DNA of 6,150 nt from JBFWIL01 sp050256015 (lineage in GTDB: Bacteria; Bacteroidota; Bacteroidia; Bacteroidales; Prolixibacteraceae). Made by a program: the position numbers and the translations under genes. The stretch spans positions 1-6,150 of the forward strand of contig JBFWIL010000165.1 of assembly GCA_050256015.1 (NCBI GenBank). Direction: 5' to 3'. Of the stretch, positions 1 through 6,150 are shown piece after piece; the first letter of the stretch is position 1, and every line of letters starts with the position of its first letter. Below the pieces are notes generated by a model that saw only the letters and a program-made list of their open reading frames with translations, did not search any database and had not been told where the DNA came from.

Positions 1-2
1 AA

Positions 3-137
3 CAGACAAATGAAACGACCATGAGAAAACTTTTCTCACACCAGCGAATGTTTATTTCGGGAGTTCCATCCGTTGGTGACTCAATTGAAAAGCAAACGCT
101 GATACGCAAATTATACAGACTTGAATTGAAAAAATAA
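3..137 (+). CDS. C-terminal tail of an upstream gene (partial, product unknown)
   Basis: An open reading frame enters from the left edge and stops with TAA at 135-137, giving about 44 residues that end in LYRLELKK. I do not recognise the product. The reading as a gene tail is inferred from the open frame reaching the window edge and from the very short gap of four bases to the next start codon, which is the usual spacing of co-transcribed genes. An internal ATG at 21 could instead start a 38-residue peptide, but nothing favours this. Its composition is AT-rich like the phosphoesterase gene that follows, which supports the two being one unit. Confidence 0.45.
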   Translation, partial: QTNETTMRKLFSHQRMFISGVPSVGDSIEKQTLIRKLYRLELKK

Positions 138-141
138 ACAG

Positions 142-1047
142 ATGAAATACTTACTTTATTCCCTTATTATAGTGACATTCATGGGGGCGTGTACAGAACA
201 TACATCTATATTAAAAATCGGCCTGGTTGCCGACCCTCAATATGCAGACAAACCTGCTTTTAAAACAAGACATTACAGAGAGTCTTTGAACAAATTACAA
301 GAAGCTGTTGATACATTTAACTCTGGAAATGTGGATTTTGTGCAGAACCTTGGGGATATTATAGATGAAGGCTGGGGCAACTTCGACTCCATTCTTTCAA
401 TCTATAAAAACCTTAATCCGGCTATTAAAAATTATCATTTGCTTGGAAATCATGATTTTGACATTGATTCTTCTCTGATGAAAAAATTAACCGGAACTCT
501 CTCAATGCCTGATTATTATTACTCATATCAAAAAGAAGGATGGTGCTTTATCGTTTTAGATGCCACGGATTACGCCTATTTCTCTAATCCTCTACATAAA
601 CGTAAAAAAAGCGAGATTGATAATTATTACAACCAAACCGAAGAGAAACCGAACCATCACGTTTGGAATGGTGCAATTGGAGAAAAACAACAGAACTGGC
701 TAAAAAATGAAATAGAAAGTGCCGAAAAATCGGGACAAAAAATTATAATCTTTTCTCACATGCCGATAAGACCTTTGGAAGAAAAACACAACTTATGGAA
801 TGATACTATTATAGTTAATTTGATTGAGAAAAGCCCAAACGTAGTTGCCTATATCTGCGGACATAATCATGCCGGAGGATATGTAAACGAAAATGGAATT
901 CATTACATTACACTTTCAGGTATGGTTGACGGACAGGCAAATTCTTTCGGGATTCTTTCTCTATTTAAGGACAGTATATTGTTTGAGGGATTTGGCAATC
1001 AAAGAAGTCTTCATCTAAAAATAAAGCCAGAATATAAACGAGAGTAA
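142..1047 (+). CDS. Lipoprotein metallophosphoesterase, ADPRibase-Mn-like (ADP-ribose/CDP-alcohol diphosphatase family)
   Basis: The 301-residue product starts with a lipoprotein signal peptide: a short basic start, a hydrophobic stretch and a lipobox M-G-A-C with the lipidated Cys at residue 17. It should therefore be anchored in an envelope membrane. The five metallophosphoesterase motifs are all present in order: D31-P-Q33, G71-D72, G102-N-H-D105, S205-H206-M-P and G240-H241-N-H243, which would bind a two-metal centre. The first motif has Gln where most of the superfamily has His. That D-x-Q form, together with QYAD at 33-36, YRESL at 45-49, LGDIID at 70-75, the WNG...Q..WL segment at 175-187 and GHNHAGGY at 240-247, matches what I remember of the vertebrate ADPRibase-Mn enzymes, which hydrolyse ADP-ribose and CDP-alcohols. 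The length is close to that family. Substrate is inference; another extracytoplasmic phosphodiester is possible. The start lies four bases after the upstream stop, and no strong ribosome binding site is seen. Sampled 60-base lines hold only 19-23 G or C, well below the genes downstream. Confidence 0.85.
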   Translation: MKYLLYSLIIVTFMGACTEHTSILKIGLVADPQYADKPAFKTRHYRESLNKLQEAVDTFNSGNVDFVQNLGDIIDEGWGNFDSILSIYKNLNPAIKNYHLLGNHDFDIDSSLMKKLTGTLSMPDYYYSYQKEGWCFIVLDATDYAYFSNPLHKRKKSEIDNYYNQTEEKPNHHVWNGAIGEKQQNWLKNEIESAEKSGQKIIIFSHMPIRPLEEKHNLWNDTIIVNLIEKSPNVVAYICGHNHAGGYVNENGIHYITLSGMVDGQANSFGILSLFKDSILFEGFGNQRSLHLKIKPEYKRE

Positions 1048-1236
1048 ATAGAGACCTATCCGAAGAAAAAGTTTTGGGTAACAGACGACCCGGTCGGGAA
1101 GATGCTGAAAGCAGGGAATTCAATTATTCAGAGCCGGCATGCTAAAAAATTACTATTTTTGGAGAATGGCTTGCGGCTTCGGGTATTGAAGATCCGTCAG
1201 ATGAAGAATCGGAAAGTCAGACAGACTGTCCCGTAA
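1048..1236 (+). other. Intergenic stretch with a stop-free frame, possible gene remnant
   Basis: Between the phosphoesterase stop and the peptidase start there are 227 bases. The frame directly following the phosphoesterase stop stays open for 62 codons and closes with TAA at 1234-1236; an ATG at 1102 would give a basic 44-residue peptide. Codon choice (ccg, cgg, ctg, gtc) resembles the G+C-richer genes to the right, not the AT-rich gene to the left. A second frame, continuous with the peptidase gene, is also open from about 1144. Neither translation is recognised and no ribosome binding site is seen. It could be the decayed end of a gene, a leader region, or chance. Confidence 0.2.
1154..1161 (+). 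promoter_or_regulatory. Candidate Bacteroides -7 box (TATTTTTG) for the peptidase gene
   Basis: TATTTTTG matches the TAnnTTTG -7 consensus of the Bacteroides primary sigma factor exactly. It would place transcription start roughly 105 bases before the lipoprotein start at 1275. No TTTG-like -33 box is present about 19 bases upstream, where the sequence is GC-rich, so this is only a half-match and could be chance. Confidence 0.3.
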
Positions 1237-1274
1237 TCCGGATGATCCGCACAGGCCGGCAAAATTTGGAATCT

Positions 1275-2486
1275 ATGAAGCAGAACAAGTACAAATTATG
1301 GCTGATGATGGTTGTCGTTTTGATCTTTTCGGCCTGCGGTAATGATGACGATAAGGAGGAAGAGCTGGAGAATACCGTGCTGATTTATATGGCAGCCGAT
1401 AATACGCTGGATGCAGATGTTGACTATTCGCTGGAGCAGATAAAGGAAGGAGTAAGCCGGAGTTCCGGAGAAGTTGTGGTATACCTTGACCGTGAGGGGG
1501 ATACTCCCCGGCTGTTCAGGCTGTCTCCGGAGGGAGAAGAAATTCTTTTGAAAGAATATGCCGAAGAAAATTCTGCAAATGCCTCCACGATGCAACGGGT
1601 AATCCTGGAAACCAGGGAACTGGTGCCTGCGCTGCAGTTCGGATTGGTAATATGGTCGCATTCCATGGGCTGGCTGCCTGAGAATTATACCAGCCAGCTA
1701 TGGACTGCGAGTGCCCGCTCAGATTGTTATTTCCCGCGTACCCGGTATGTCTGCACGGATGAGGATACGGGCGACGGCGGTTCCGGAGTCCTGGAAGTAT
1801 CCGATATGGCTGCTGCCCTGGGAACTGATGCTGCCCGCTTTATCTTGTTTGATGTCTGTCTGATGGGAAGTGTGGAAGCCTTGTATGAAATCAGAAATAC
1901 CTGCGATTATGCTATTGCCGCACCAACCGAAGTTCTGGCAGAACCCGATTATAAGGCATCCGGAATGCCTTATGCCAAAGTGCTTCCTTACTTATTCGGA
2001 GATGTGGATGATTTGGCAAAAGCCTGTGAGATTTATTATACCTATTACAGGGATTTGGATCTTACCGGTGTGGACATAACAAATCCAGAGGTGCTGCGTT
2101 CAGCCACGATCTCGCTCGTCGATATGCAGCAGCTGGATGGATTATACGAGGCAAGCCGGACTATTCTGAGCGGCAAACTGTTACAGGCTCAGTCGCTAAA
2201 TACGGAAGAGCTGCAGGTGTACCACACCAGTTATCTTCCCCAGGTGTTTTTTGACATGGGAGATGTTATTAAGGAATTGAGTTCGGATGCCGAATACCTT
2301 GATTTCACCGAACAGCTTGAACTTACGGTATTGTATAAAGCGGCTACTACGAAATTTGTGTCAGTGCCCATCGATCAGGAACATTTCAGCGGACTGAGCA
2401 TGTATGTGCCGCTTTCCGGCTGGCAGGACCGGAACGAGTATCAGTACTATTTCAGTACGATAGACTGGTCTTCCGTATATGATTAA
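1275..2486 (+). CDS. Clostripain-family (C11) cysteine peptidase, surface-type lipoprotein
   Basis: The product of 403 residues is a peptidase of family C11, which cleaves after Arg or Lys. ATG 1275 is chosen over an in-frame ATG at 1242 because it gives a compact lipoprotein signal (basic start, hydrophobic core, FSAC with lipidated Cys21); the earlier start would put 11 unneeded residues in front. After Cys21 comes an acidic stretch GNDDDKEEE, resembling the signal that sends Bacteroidota lipoproteins to the outer face of the outer membrane. The catalytic domain fills the rest: the strand LIYMAADN near 36-43, catalytic His129 in W-S-H-S-M-G-W, and catalytic Cys195 in F-D-V-C-L-M-G-S, with Asp193 two residues before the Cys as in the S1 pocket of characterised members. 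The C-terminal GLSMYVP motif is also typical. The His-Cys distance is 66 residues, longer than the 46 I recall for PmC11, with an extra segment carrying Arg148, Arg155, Arg157 and two Cys. The next gene follows 59 bases later. Targets are unknown; virulence-linked and housekeeping roles are both described for relatives. Confidence 0.9.
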   Translation: MKQNKYKLWLMMVVVLIFSACGNDDDKEEELENTVLIYMAADNTLDADVDYSLEQIKEGVSRSSGEVVVYLDREGDTPRLFRLSPEGEEILLKEYAEENSANASTMQRVILETRELVPALQFGLVIWSHSMGWLPENYTSQLWTASARSDCYFPRTRYVCTDEDTGDGGSGVLEVSDMAAALGTDAARFILFDVCLMGSVEALYEIRNTCDYAIAAPTEVLAEPDYKASGMPYAKVLPYLFGDVDDLAKACEIYYTYYRDLDLTGVDITNPEVLRSATISLVDMQQLDGLYEASRTILSGKLLQAQSLNTEELQVYHTSYLPQVFFDMGDVIKELSSDAEYLDFTEQLELTVLYKAATTKFVSVPIDQEHFSGLSMYVPLSGWQDRNEYQYYFSTIDWSSVYD

Positions 2487-2488
2487 TG

Positions 2489-2503
2489 TTGCTTCATAAG
2501 CAA
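2489..2503 (+). repeat. Small inverted repeat just after the peptidase stop codon
   Basis: TTGCTT and AAGCAA form a perfect 6-bp stem around a 3-base loop (CAT), starting two bases after the stop codon. No run of T follows, so it is not a convincing intrinsic terminator; it may be a weak processing or attenuation hairpin or a chance palindrome. Confidence 0.3.
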
Positions 2504-2545
2504 AGCGAAACCTATTTGACTAACTAATTTAATTGACTTTTCTAT

Positions 2546-5098
2546 ATGAAAAAACTGTATTTACCGATGCTTGTTCTTCTGATGGACTTGTTCCTTTTTC
2601 AGCAACTCAGGGCGGAACCGGATTACCTTCCCCTGAATCCTGCAGATCCTGTTGCGTTTTGTGGAGATCATTTTGTTTATCATGGCAAAAAGACCGTACT
2701 TGGTCCGCGTGCCTTTTTTATTGACGGCCAACTTTCCGATGAGGAAGCCGGGAAATATCCGTATGTGTTTAATTCGGTGAATGAAGCGGTGAAACAGCTT
2801 GCTGACGGAACAGAAGAAATTCCCATGGTGTTGTACCTGGCTCCCTGGGTATATTGGATTGACGATCCGGACGATCCCGAAATCCGGGTGCCGAAATCGG
2901 GACGGGTGCCTTTCGGACTGGATATTGACTGCGAATGGCTTAAGTTTTACGGCCTGAGTGAAGATCCCCGTCATGTGGTTCTGGCCTGCAACCGGGGACA
3001 AACCATGGGGGCTAAAGGGAATTTTACCCTTTTCCGGATCTCGGGAGAGGGTACGGCAGCAGAGAACGTGACTTTCGGAAATTACTGCAACATTGACCTG
3101 GAGTATTCCTTGAAACCGGAATTTGATAGGGAAAAGAGAGGATCGGCTATTGTCCAGGCACAGCTTGTTTTTTGTGACGGCGACAAGCTGTATGCCCGGA
3201 ACTGCCGTTTTGTGAGCCGGCTGAACCTGAACCCCTTTTTCGGGGCAGGGAAGCGGGCTTTGTTTGACCGTTGTCATTTTGAATCGACCGATGATGCCTT
3301 AAATAAAACAGCCGTGTATATGAACTGTACGCTTGATTTTTACGGATCCAAGCCTTTTGGCAGTACCACCGGCACGGGAGCTGTGTTCCTGAACTGTGAT
3401 CTCCGTTCGTTTGTCCGCGGGGAACAGTATTTCACCAAGGTGGGTGGTCAGGTGGCAGCCGTGGATACCCGGATGAAATCGGAAACGGCTGCCTATTGGG
3501 GCTGGAAAGATTTTCCCCCGGAAGAAGCCCGGTGCTATCAGTACCGGGTGTGTTTTAACGGTGATTCGGTTTTCATCGGGAACCATCATCCGGTTTCGAC
3601 CGTCGACATGGGAGGAAAGGCCATTCTGGATGCATACCGGATTGAATATGACGGTGGGGTGATATACAATACCTACAATCTGCTGCAGGGAGATGATGAC
3701 TGGGATCCGGCCGGAGTTAAAGAACAGGTACTGGCGGCGGAAAAAGAACACGGAAAGAATTATACCCATCTGCCCGTGCAATTGCTTGTAAGCTCTACAC
3801 GCGACACCCTGGAAACAGGGAAAGACCGGCTTGTGTTGCAGGCCGTTTTAAACCGCTTTGGCAGTTATCCGGTGCCTCATGCCGCGGTGAAATGGTCCAT
3901 CGCCCCCGGATATGGGCAGCTGGCAGAACTCCGGGTAACCGGGAAAGACCGTTGTGAACTGATTCCTGAAAATAGGACGGACAGCTTACGTAAAGTGGTG
4001 GTGAAAGCGGTTACCGCAAGCGGGTTAGAAGGAGCAGCCGTGTTTTACGTCATACCCCAAAAACTTGATCCTCCGCTTTTTGCGAAAACACCTGAACTTC
4101 GTCTGCTGCGGGAGGGAAAGCTGCGGCTGGATTACCGGCTCGATACCGAATATGCCGACCAGTCGCTGATCTCTTGGTACCGTTGCCGGGATGCCCGGGG
4201 AAGTGAACCGGTGGAGGTTGCCGTGTCGCGGATGAATGATCCCAGGCGGTACTATACGCTGACGGCTGGAGATGTTGGTTGTTACCTGATGGCTTCCGTA
4301 TCTCCGAAACATCTGCGCAGTGATGCGGGTGAGCCGTTCCGGATTGTGCTGGACAGGCCTGTGCTGGCCGGAGAGGTTAAAACAGACCCCCTGGTAATGA
4401 ACGTGGACCTGAAGAGTCTTTCAACACGTTATCAGCCGGAGATCAGACCCGGGTACTGGAGCATGGATTGTTACAAACCGGCCGATACCCGGGAACAGGC
4501 CTGGGTGGCGGACAATAGCACGGATGCCTGGTATTACGGGCCGGGAATTAACGGGGCTGCCGGAGATACCGGTATTGTACAGCATGTGAAAGGGGCCAGG
4601 ATGCGCTTTACCCCGGTAGGAGAGGCTTTTGGCGATATGAAGATCCGTTTTACAGCTGTGCCAGCTAAGACTGCCGGACAAGGGTTTAGCAGTGCCACTG
4701 ATCAGTATATGGATGTTTATATTAAGTTTGATCATACGTCGATGAACGGATATGCCCTGCGCCTGATTCGGACAACCAAATACCATGATGCCATTGATTT
4801 TGTCCTGGTGAAGTATGAAAAAGGGAAGGTGGTTCCGATCAGTGATCCGGTTTCAACCTCCTGTTACCGCGGGCCCTGCCACATTATGCTTGAGAGCAAA
4901 GGGAACAATTTAATTGTGCATGCAGAGACTCCGGCCGACTATTACCATAAGCCCGGCCGGCCCGAAGTGAAGCCGGCAGTGGATATGAAGACCGAAATTA
5001 CGCCCAATCCGTATGGCGGAATGGGATTCCAGCATACCGGTACGGTAAGAAGCGGGGCAACGCTGATCAAGGACCTGAAGATCGAATGGGCTGACTGA
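2546..5098 (+). CDS. Large secreted pectinesterase-like beta-helix protein with Ig-like and lectin-like modules
   Basis: The product has 850 residues. Residues 1-23 look like a signal peptide cleaved after L-R-A, so it is exported to the periplasm or beyond; there is no lipobox. Residues about 35-380 read as a right-handed parallel beta-helix of pectin methylesterase type: F75-N-S-V-N-E-A-V and the VLYLAPWVY strand at 95-103 match the family start, followed by short repeated turns such as ARNCRF, FDRCHF, VYMNCTL and VFLNCDL. Gln204 in VQAQLVF sits where the family has its QAVALR glutamine, and Asp249-Asp250 sit near the nucleophile. However the QD pair is replaced by Leu226-Asn227 and the GRPW arginine motif by YWGW at 317-320, so pectin de-esterification is not assured. 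Residues about 410-605 look like two Ig-like modules (VKW...; SWYRC...YTLTAGDVGCYLMASVSP). Residues about 650-850 look like a lectin/glucanase-type beta-sandwich that could bind sugar. A polysaccharide-related role is inferred from fold and from the GH97 gene downstream. No clear promoter is seen in the 59 bases upstream, so it may be transcribed with the peptidase gene. Confidence 0.75.
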   Translation: MKKLYLPMLVLLMDLFLFQQLRAEPDYLPLNPADPVAFCGDHFVYHGKKTVLGPRAFFIDGQLSDEEAGKYPYVFNSVNEAVKQLADGTEEIPMVLYLAPWVYWIDDPDDPEIRVPKSGRVPFGLDIDCEWLKFYGLSEDPRHVVLACNRGQTMGAKGNFTLFRISGEGTAAENVTFGNYCNIDLEYSLKPEFDREKRGSAIVQAQLVFCDGDKLYARNCRFVSRLNLNPFFGAGKRALFDRCHFESTDDALNKTAVYMNCTLDFYGSKPFGSTTGTGAVFLNCDLRSFVRGEQYFTKVGGQVAAVDTRMKSETAAYWGWKDFPPEEARCYQYRVCFNGDSVFIGNHHPVSTVDMGGKAILDAYRIEYDGGVIYNTYNLLQGDDDWDPAGVKEQVLAAEKEHGKNYTHLPVQLLVSSTRDTLETGKDRLVLQAVLNRFGSYPVPHAAVKWSIAPGYGQLAELRVTGKDRCELIPENRTDSLRKVVVKAVTASGLEGAAVFYVIPQKLDPPLFAKTPELRLLREGKLRLDYRLDTEYADQSLISWYRCRDARGSEPVEVAVSRMNDPRRYYTLTAGDVGCYLMASVSPKHLRSDAGEPFRIVLDRPVLAGEVKTDPLVMNVDLKSLSTRYQPEIRPGYWSMDCYKPADTREQAWVADNSTDAWYYGPGINGAAGDTGIVQHVKGARMRFTPVGEAFGDMKIRFTAVPAKTAGQGFSSATDQYMDVYIKFDHTSMNGYALRLIRTTKYHDAIDFVLVKYEKGKVVPISDPVSTSCYRGPCHIMLESKGNNLIVHAETPADYYHKPGRPEVKPAVDMKTEITPNPYGGMGFQHTGTVRSGATLIKDLKIEWAD

Positions 5099-5146
5099 TA
5101 CGTTATACGGTTAGCCGGTCCGGTTTGCAATTTTCTTGCCTGACTG

Positions 5147-5177
5147 TTCGAATAGTCTGGTATATATTATACTTTAG
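5147..5177 (+). promoter_or_regulatory. Candidate promoter of the GH97 gene (TTCG-N19-TACTTTAG)
   Basis: TTCG at 5147-5150 and TACTTTAG at 5170-5177 are separated by 19 bases. Each differs by one base from the Bacteroides consensus TTTG and TAnnTTTG, at the expected spacing. It lies in an AT-rich part of the 122-base gap and would give a 5' leader of about 35 bases before ATG 5221. The spacing agreement makes it better than a lone box, but it remains a pattern match. Confidence 0.4.
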
Positions 5178-5220
5178 CTTGCTAATTATAAATGAATTTA
5201 CCTGATAAAACCTTTAACGT

Positions 5221-6150
5221 ATGAAATTATTTTATACCCTGTTGCTGAGCTGTGTGCTGGCTTTCCCGTTGCCGGCTCAGCAGCTGAGCTTAAATTCGCC
5301 TGACGGCCGGCTTAAGGTGAAGATTGAATTAAACAATCAGATTCTGTTTTCCGTATGTCACGAGCAGACCGAGGTATTGGCTGCTTCTCCGCTTTCCATG
5401 AAACTGGCCGACGGCACCGTATGGGGAGCCGTACCCAGGTTAAAAAACAGGAAATTTTCGTCAGTTGACAGGCTTGTGGATTCGCCGGTATACAAAAAAA
5501 AGGTAATAAGGGAAGTCTATCAGGAACTGGTGCTTAATTTCCGCGGGAACTACAGTCTTACGGTCCGGGCCTATGATCAGGGAGTGGCTTACCGTTTTTC
5601 TTCTGCGGAAAAGAATGAACTGGTTGTTGCAGAAGAACAGGTAGAACTGAATTTTAGTGAAGATTATCCTGCCGTTGTGCCCTACGTTCGCGATTTCGAC
5701 CCGCTGCATTTTGAACAGCAGTTTTTCAATTCTTTTGAGAACACCTATGCTCATCTGAAACTTAGTGAGCTGAATCCCGAACGGCTTATGTTTTTACCCC
5801 TGATAGTTGAACTGCAAGAAGGGAAAAAACTGTGTGTCACGGAGGCGGATCTGGAAGATTACCCCGGGCTTTATCTCATAAACCGTAACGGAAGCACCTC
5901 CCTGACGGGAGTGTTTGCTCCTTATCCTAAAAAAGTCAGTCAGGGCGGGCATAACATGCTCCAGGGGCTGGTAACGGAACGCGAGGATTTTATTGCCAAA
6001 AGCCAGGGGCCTCGTAATTTTCCATGGCGTGTGTTTGCCGTTTCTGCTGACGACCGTGAATTGCTGGACAATGATCTGGTTTATCTGCTTGCCTCGCCCT
6101 CGCGGGTGGAAGATGCTTCCTGGGTTAAACCGGGGAAGGTGGCCTGGGAC
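5221..6150 (+). CDS. Glycoside hydrolase family 97 (alpha-glucosidase or alpha-galactosidase), N-terminal part, cut by the window edge
   Basis: The frame runs from ATG 5221 to the last base (310 codons) with no stop; full-length family members are about 650-740 residues. Residues 1-19 are a signal peptide ending in P-L-P-A, so the enzyme is periplasmic or secreted. What is visible is the N-terminal beta-sandwich of GH97: NSPDGRLKVKI at 25-35, the YDQGVAYRF motif at 118-126, FENTY at 173-177, the TEADLEDYPGLYL segment at 207-219, RNFPWRVFAV at 265-274, and NDLVYLLASPSR then SWVKPGKVAWD at 284-310, which leads into the catalytic barrel. The catalytic residues lie beyond the edge, so inverting glucosidase (SusB-like) and retaining galactosidase types cannot be separated. 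It probably trims oligosaccharides released from a polymer, possibly the one handled by the beta-helix protein upstream; the separate promoter candidate means shared transcription is not certain. No SusC/SusD genes are seen beside it in this window. Confidence 0.92.
   Translation, partial: MKLFYTLLLSCVLAFPLPAQQLSLNSPDGRLKVKIELNNQILFSVCHEQTEVLAASPLSMKLADGTVWGAVPRLKNRKFSSVDRLVDSPVYKKKVIREVYQELVLNFRGNYSLTVRAYDQGVAYRFSSAEKNELVVAEEQVELNFSEDYPAVVPYVRDFDPLHFEQQFFNSFENTYAHLKLSELNPERLMFLPLIVELQEGKKLCVTEADLEDYPGLYLINRNGSTSLTGVFAPYPKKVSQGGHNMLQGLVTEREDFIAKSQGPRNFPWRVFAVSADDRELLDNDLVYLLASPSRVEDASWVKPGKVAWD

Noticed and set aside
1089..1098. CCCG-GT-CGGG palindrome after the phosphoesterase as a terminator
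   Set aside because: The loop would be only two bases and no T run follows, so it cannot be supported as an intrinsic terminator.
1242..1274. Upstream in-frame ATG that would extend the peptidase by 11 residues
   Set aside because: The extension precedes a complete lipoprotein signal that fits better when translation starts at 1275.
1870..2079. Plus-strand 69-codon frame inside the peptidase gene
   Set aside because: Overlaps the catalytic Cys region of the peptidase in another frame; Trp- and Pro-rich translation typical of an out-of-frame reading.
2561..3277. Minus-strand open frame of 238 codons opposite the beta-helix gene
   Set aside because: It lies wholly opposite a gene with clear domain signatures and its translation has no recognisable motif; a shadow frame in G+C-richer DNA.
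3299..3781. Minus-strand open frame of 160 codons
   Set aside because: Also fully antisense to the beta-helix gene, without family motifs or a start context.
5101..5130. CCGG-rich stretch after the beta-helix gene as a terminator hairpin
   Set aside because: The repeated CCGG units cannot form a stem with a usable loop, and the following T run is short.
5494..5501. Run of eight A in the GH97 gene as a frameshift or slippage site
   Set aside because: The reading frame is intact across it and the downstream GH97 motifs stay in the same frame; no sign of programmed slippage.

Overview
The window looks like chromosomal DNA of a Bacteroidales bacterium (Bacteroides or Parabacteroides type). The reasons are the gene content (clostripain-family lipoprotein, secreted beta-helix protein, glycoside hydrolase family 97), lipoprotein signals including one with an acidic stretch after the lipidated cysteine, the absence of strong Shine-Dalgarno sequences, and boxes that resemble the Bacteroides TTTG / TAnnTTTG promoter. 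All recognised genes lie on the + strand. The genus assignment is inference.

Layout. Bases 3-137 are an open frame that is probably the tail of an upstream gene. Four bases later starts an AT-rich gene (142-1047) for a lipoprotein metallophosphoesterase of the ADPRibase-Mn type (ADP-ribose/CDP-alcohol diphosphatase-like). After a 227-base gap containing a possible gene remnant and a candidate promoter comes a surface-type lipoprotein peptidase of the clostripain family C11 (1275-2486). After 59 bases follows a large secreted protein (2546-5098): an N-terminal right-handed beta-helix related to pectin methylesterases but with most catalytic residues changed, then Ig-like modules and a probable C-terminal lectin-like beta-sandwich. 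A 122-base gap with a plausible promoter precedes the first 310 codons of a GH97 glycosidase (5221 to the window edge).

The first part (to about base 1070) is clearly poorer in G+C than the rest, so the phosphoesterase and its upstream partner look like a separate module from the peptidase/polysaccharide genes. The beta-helix protein and the GH97 enzyme plausibly work together on a plant or host glycan outside the cytoplasm. No SusC/SusD pair, sulfatase or regulator lies inside the window, so calling this a polysaccharide utilization locus would need the flanks.

The most interesting item is the 850-residue pectinesterase-like protein: the fold signature can be followed strand by strand, yet the general-acid Asp and the catalytic Arg of the family appear to be missing. 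No RNA genes, CRISPR arrays, insertion sequences or riboswitches were seen.
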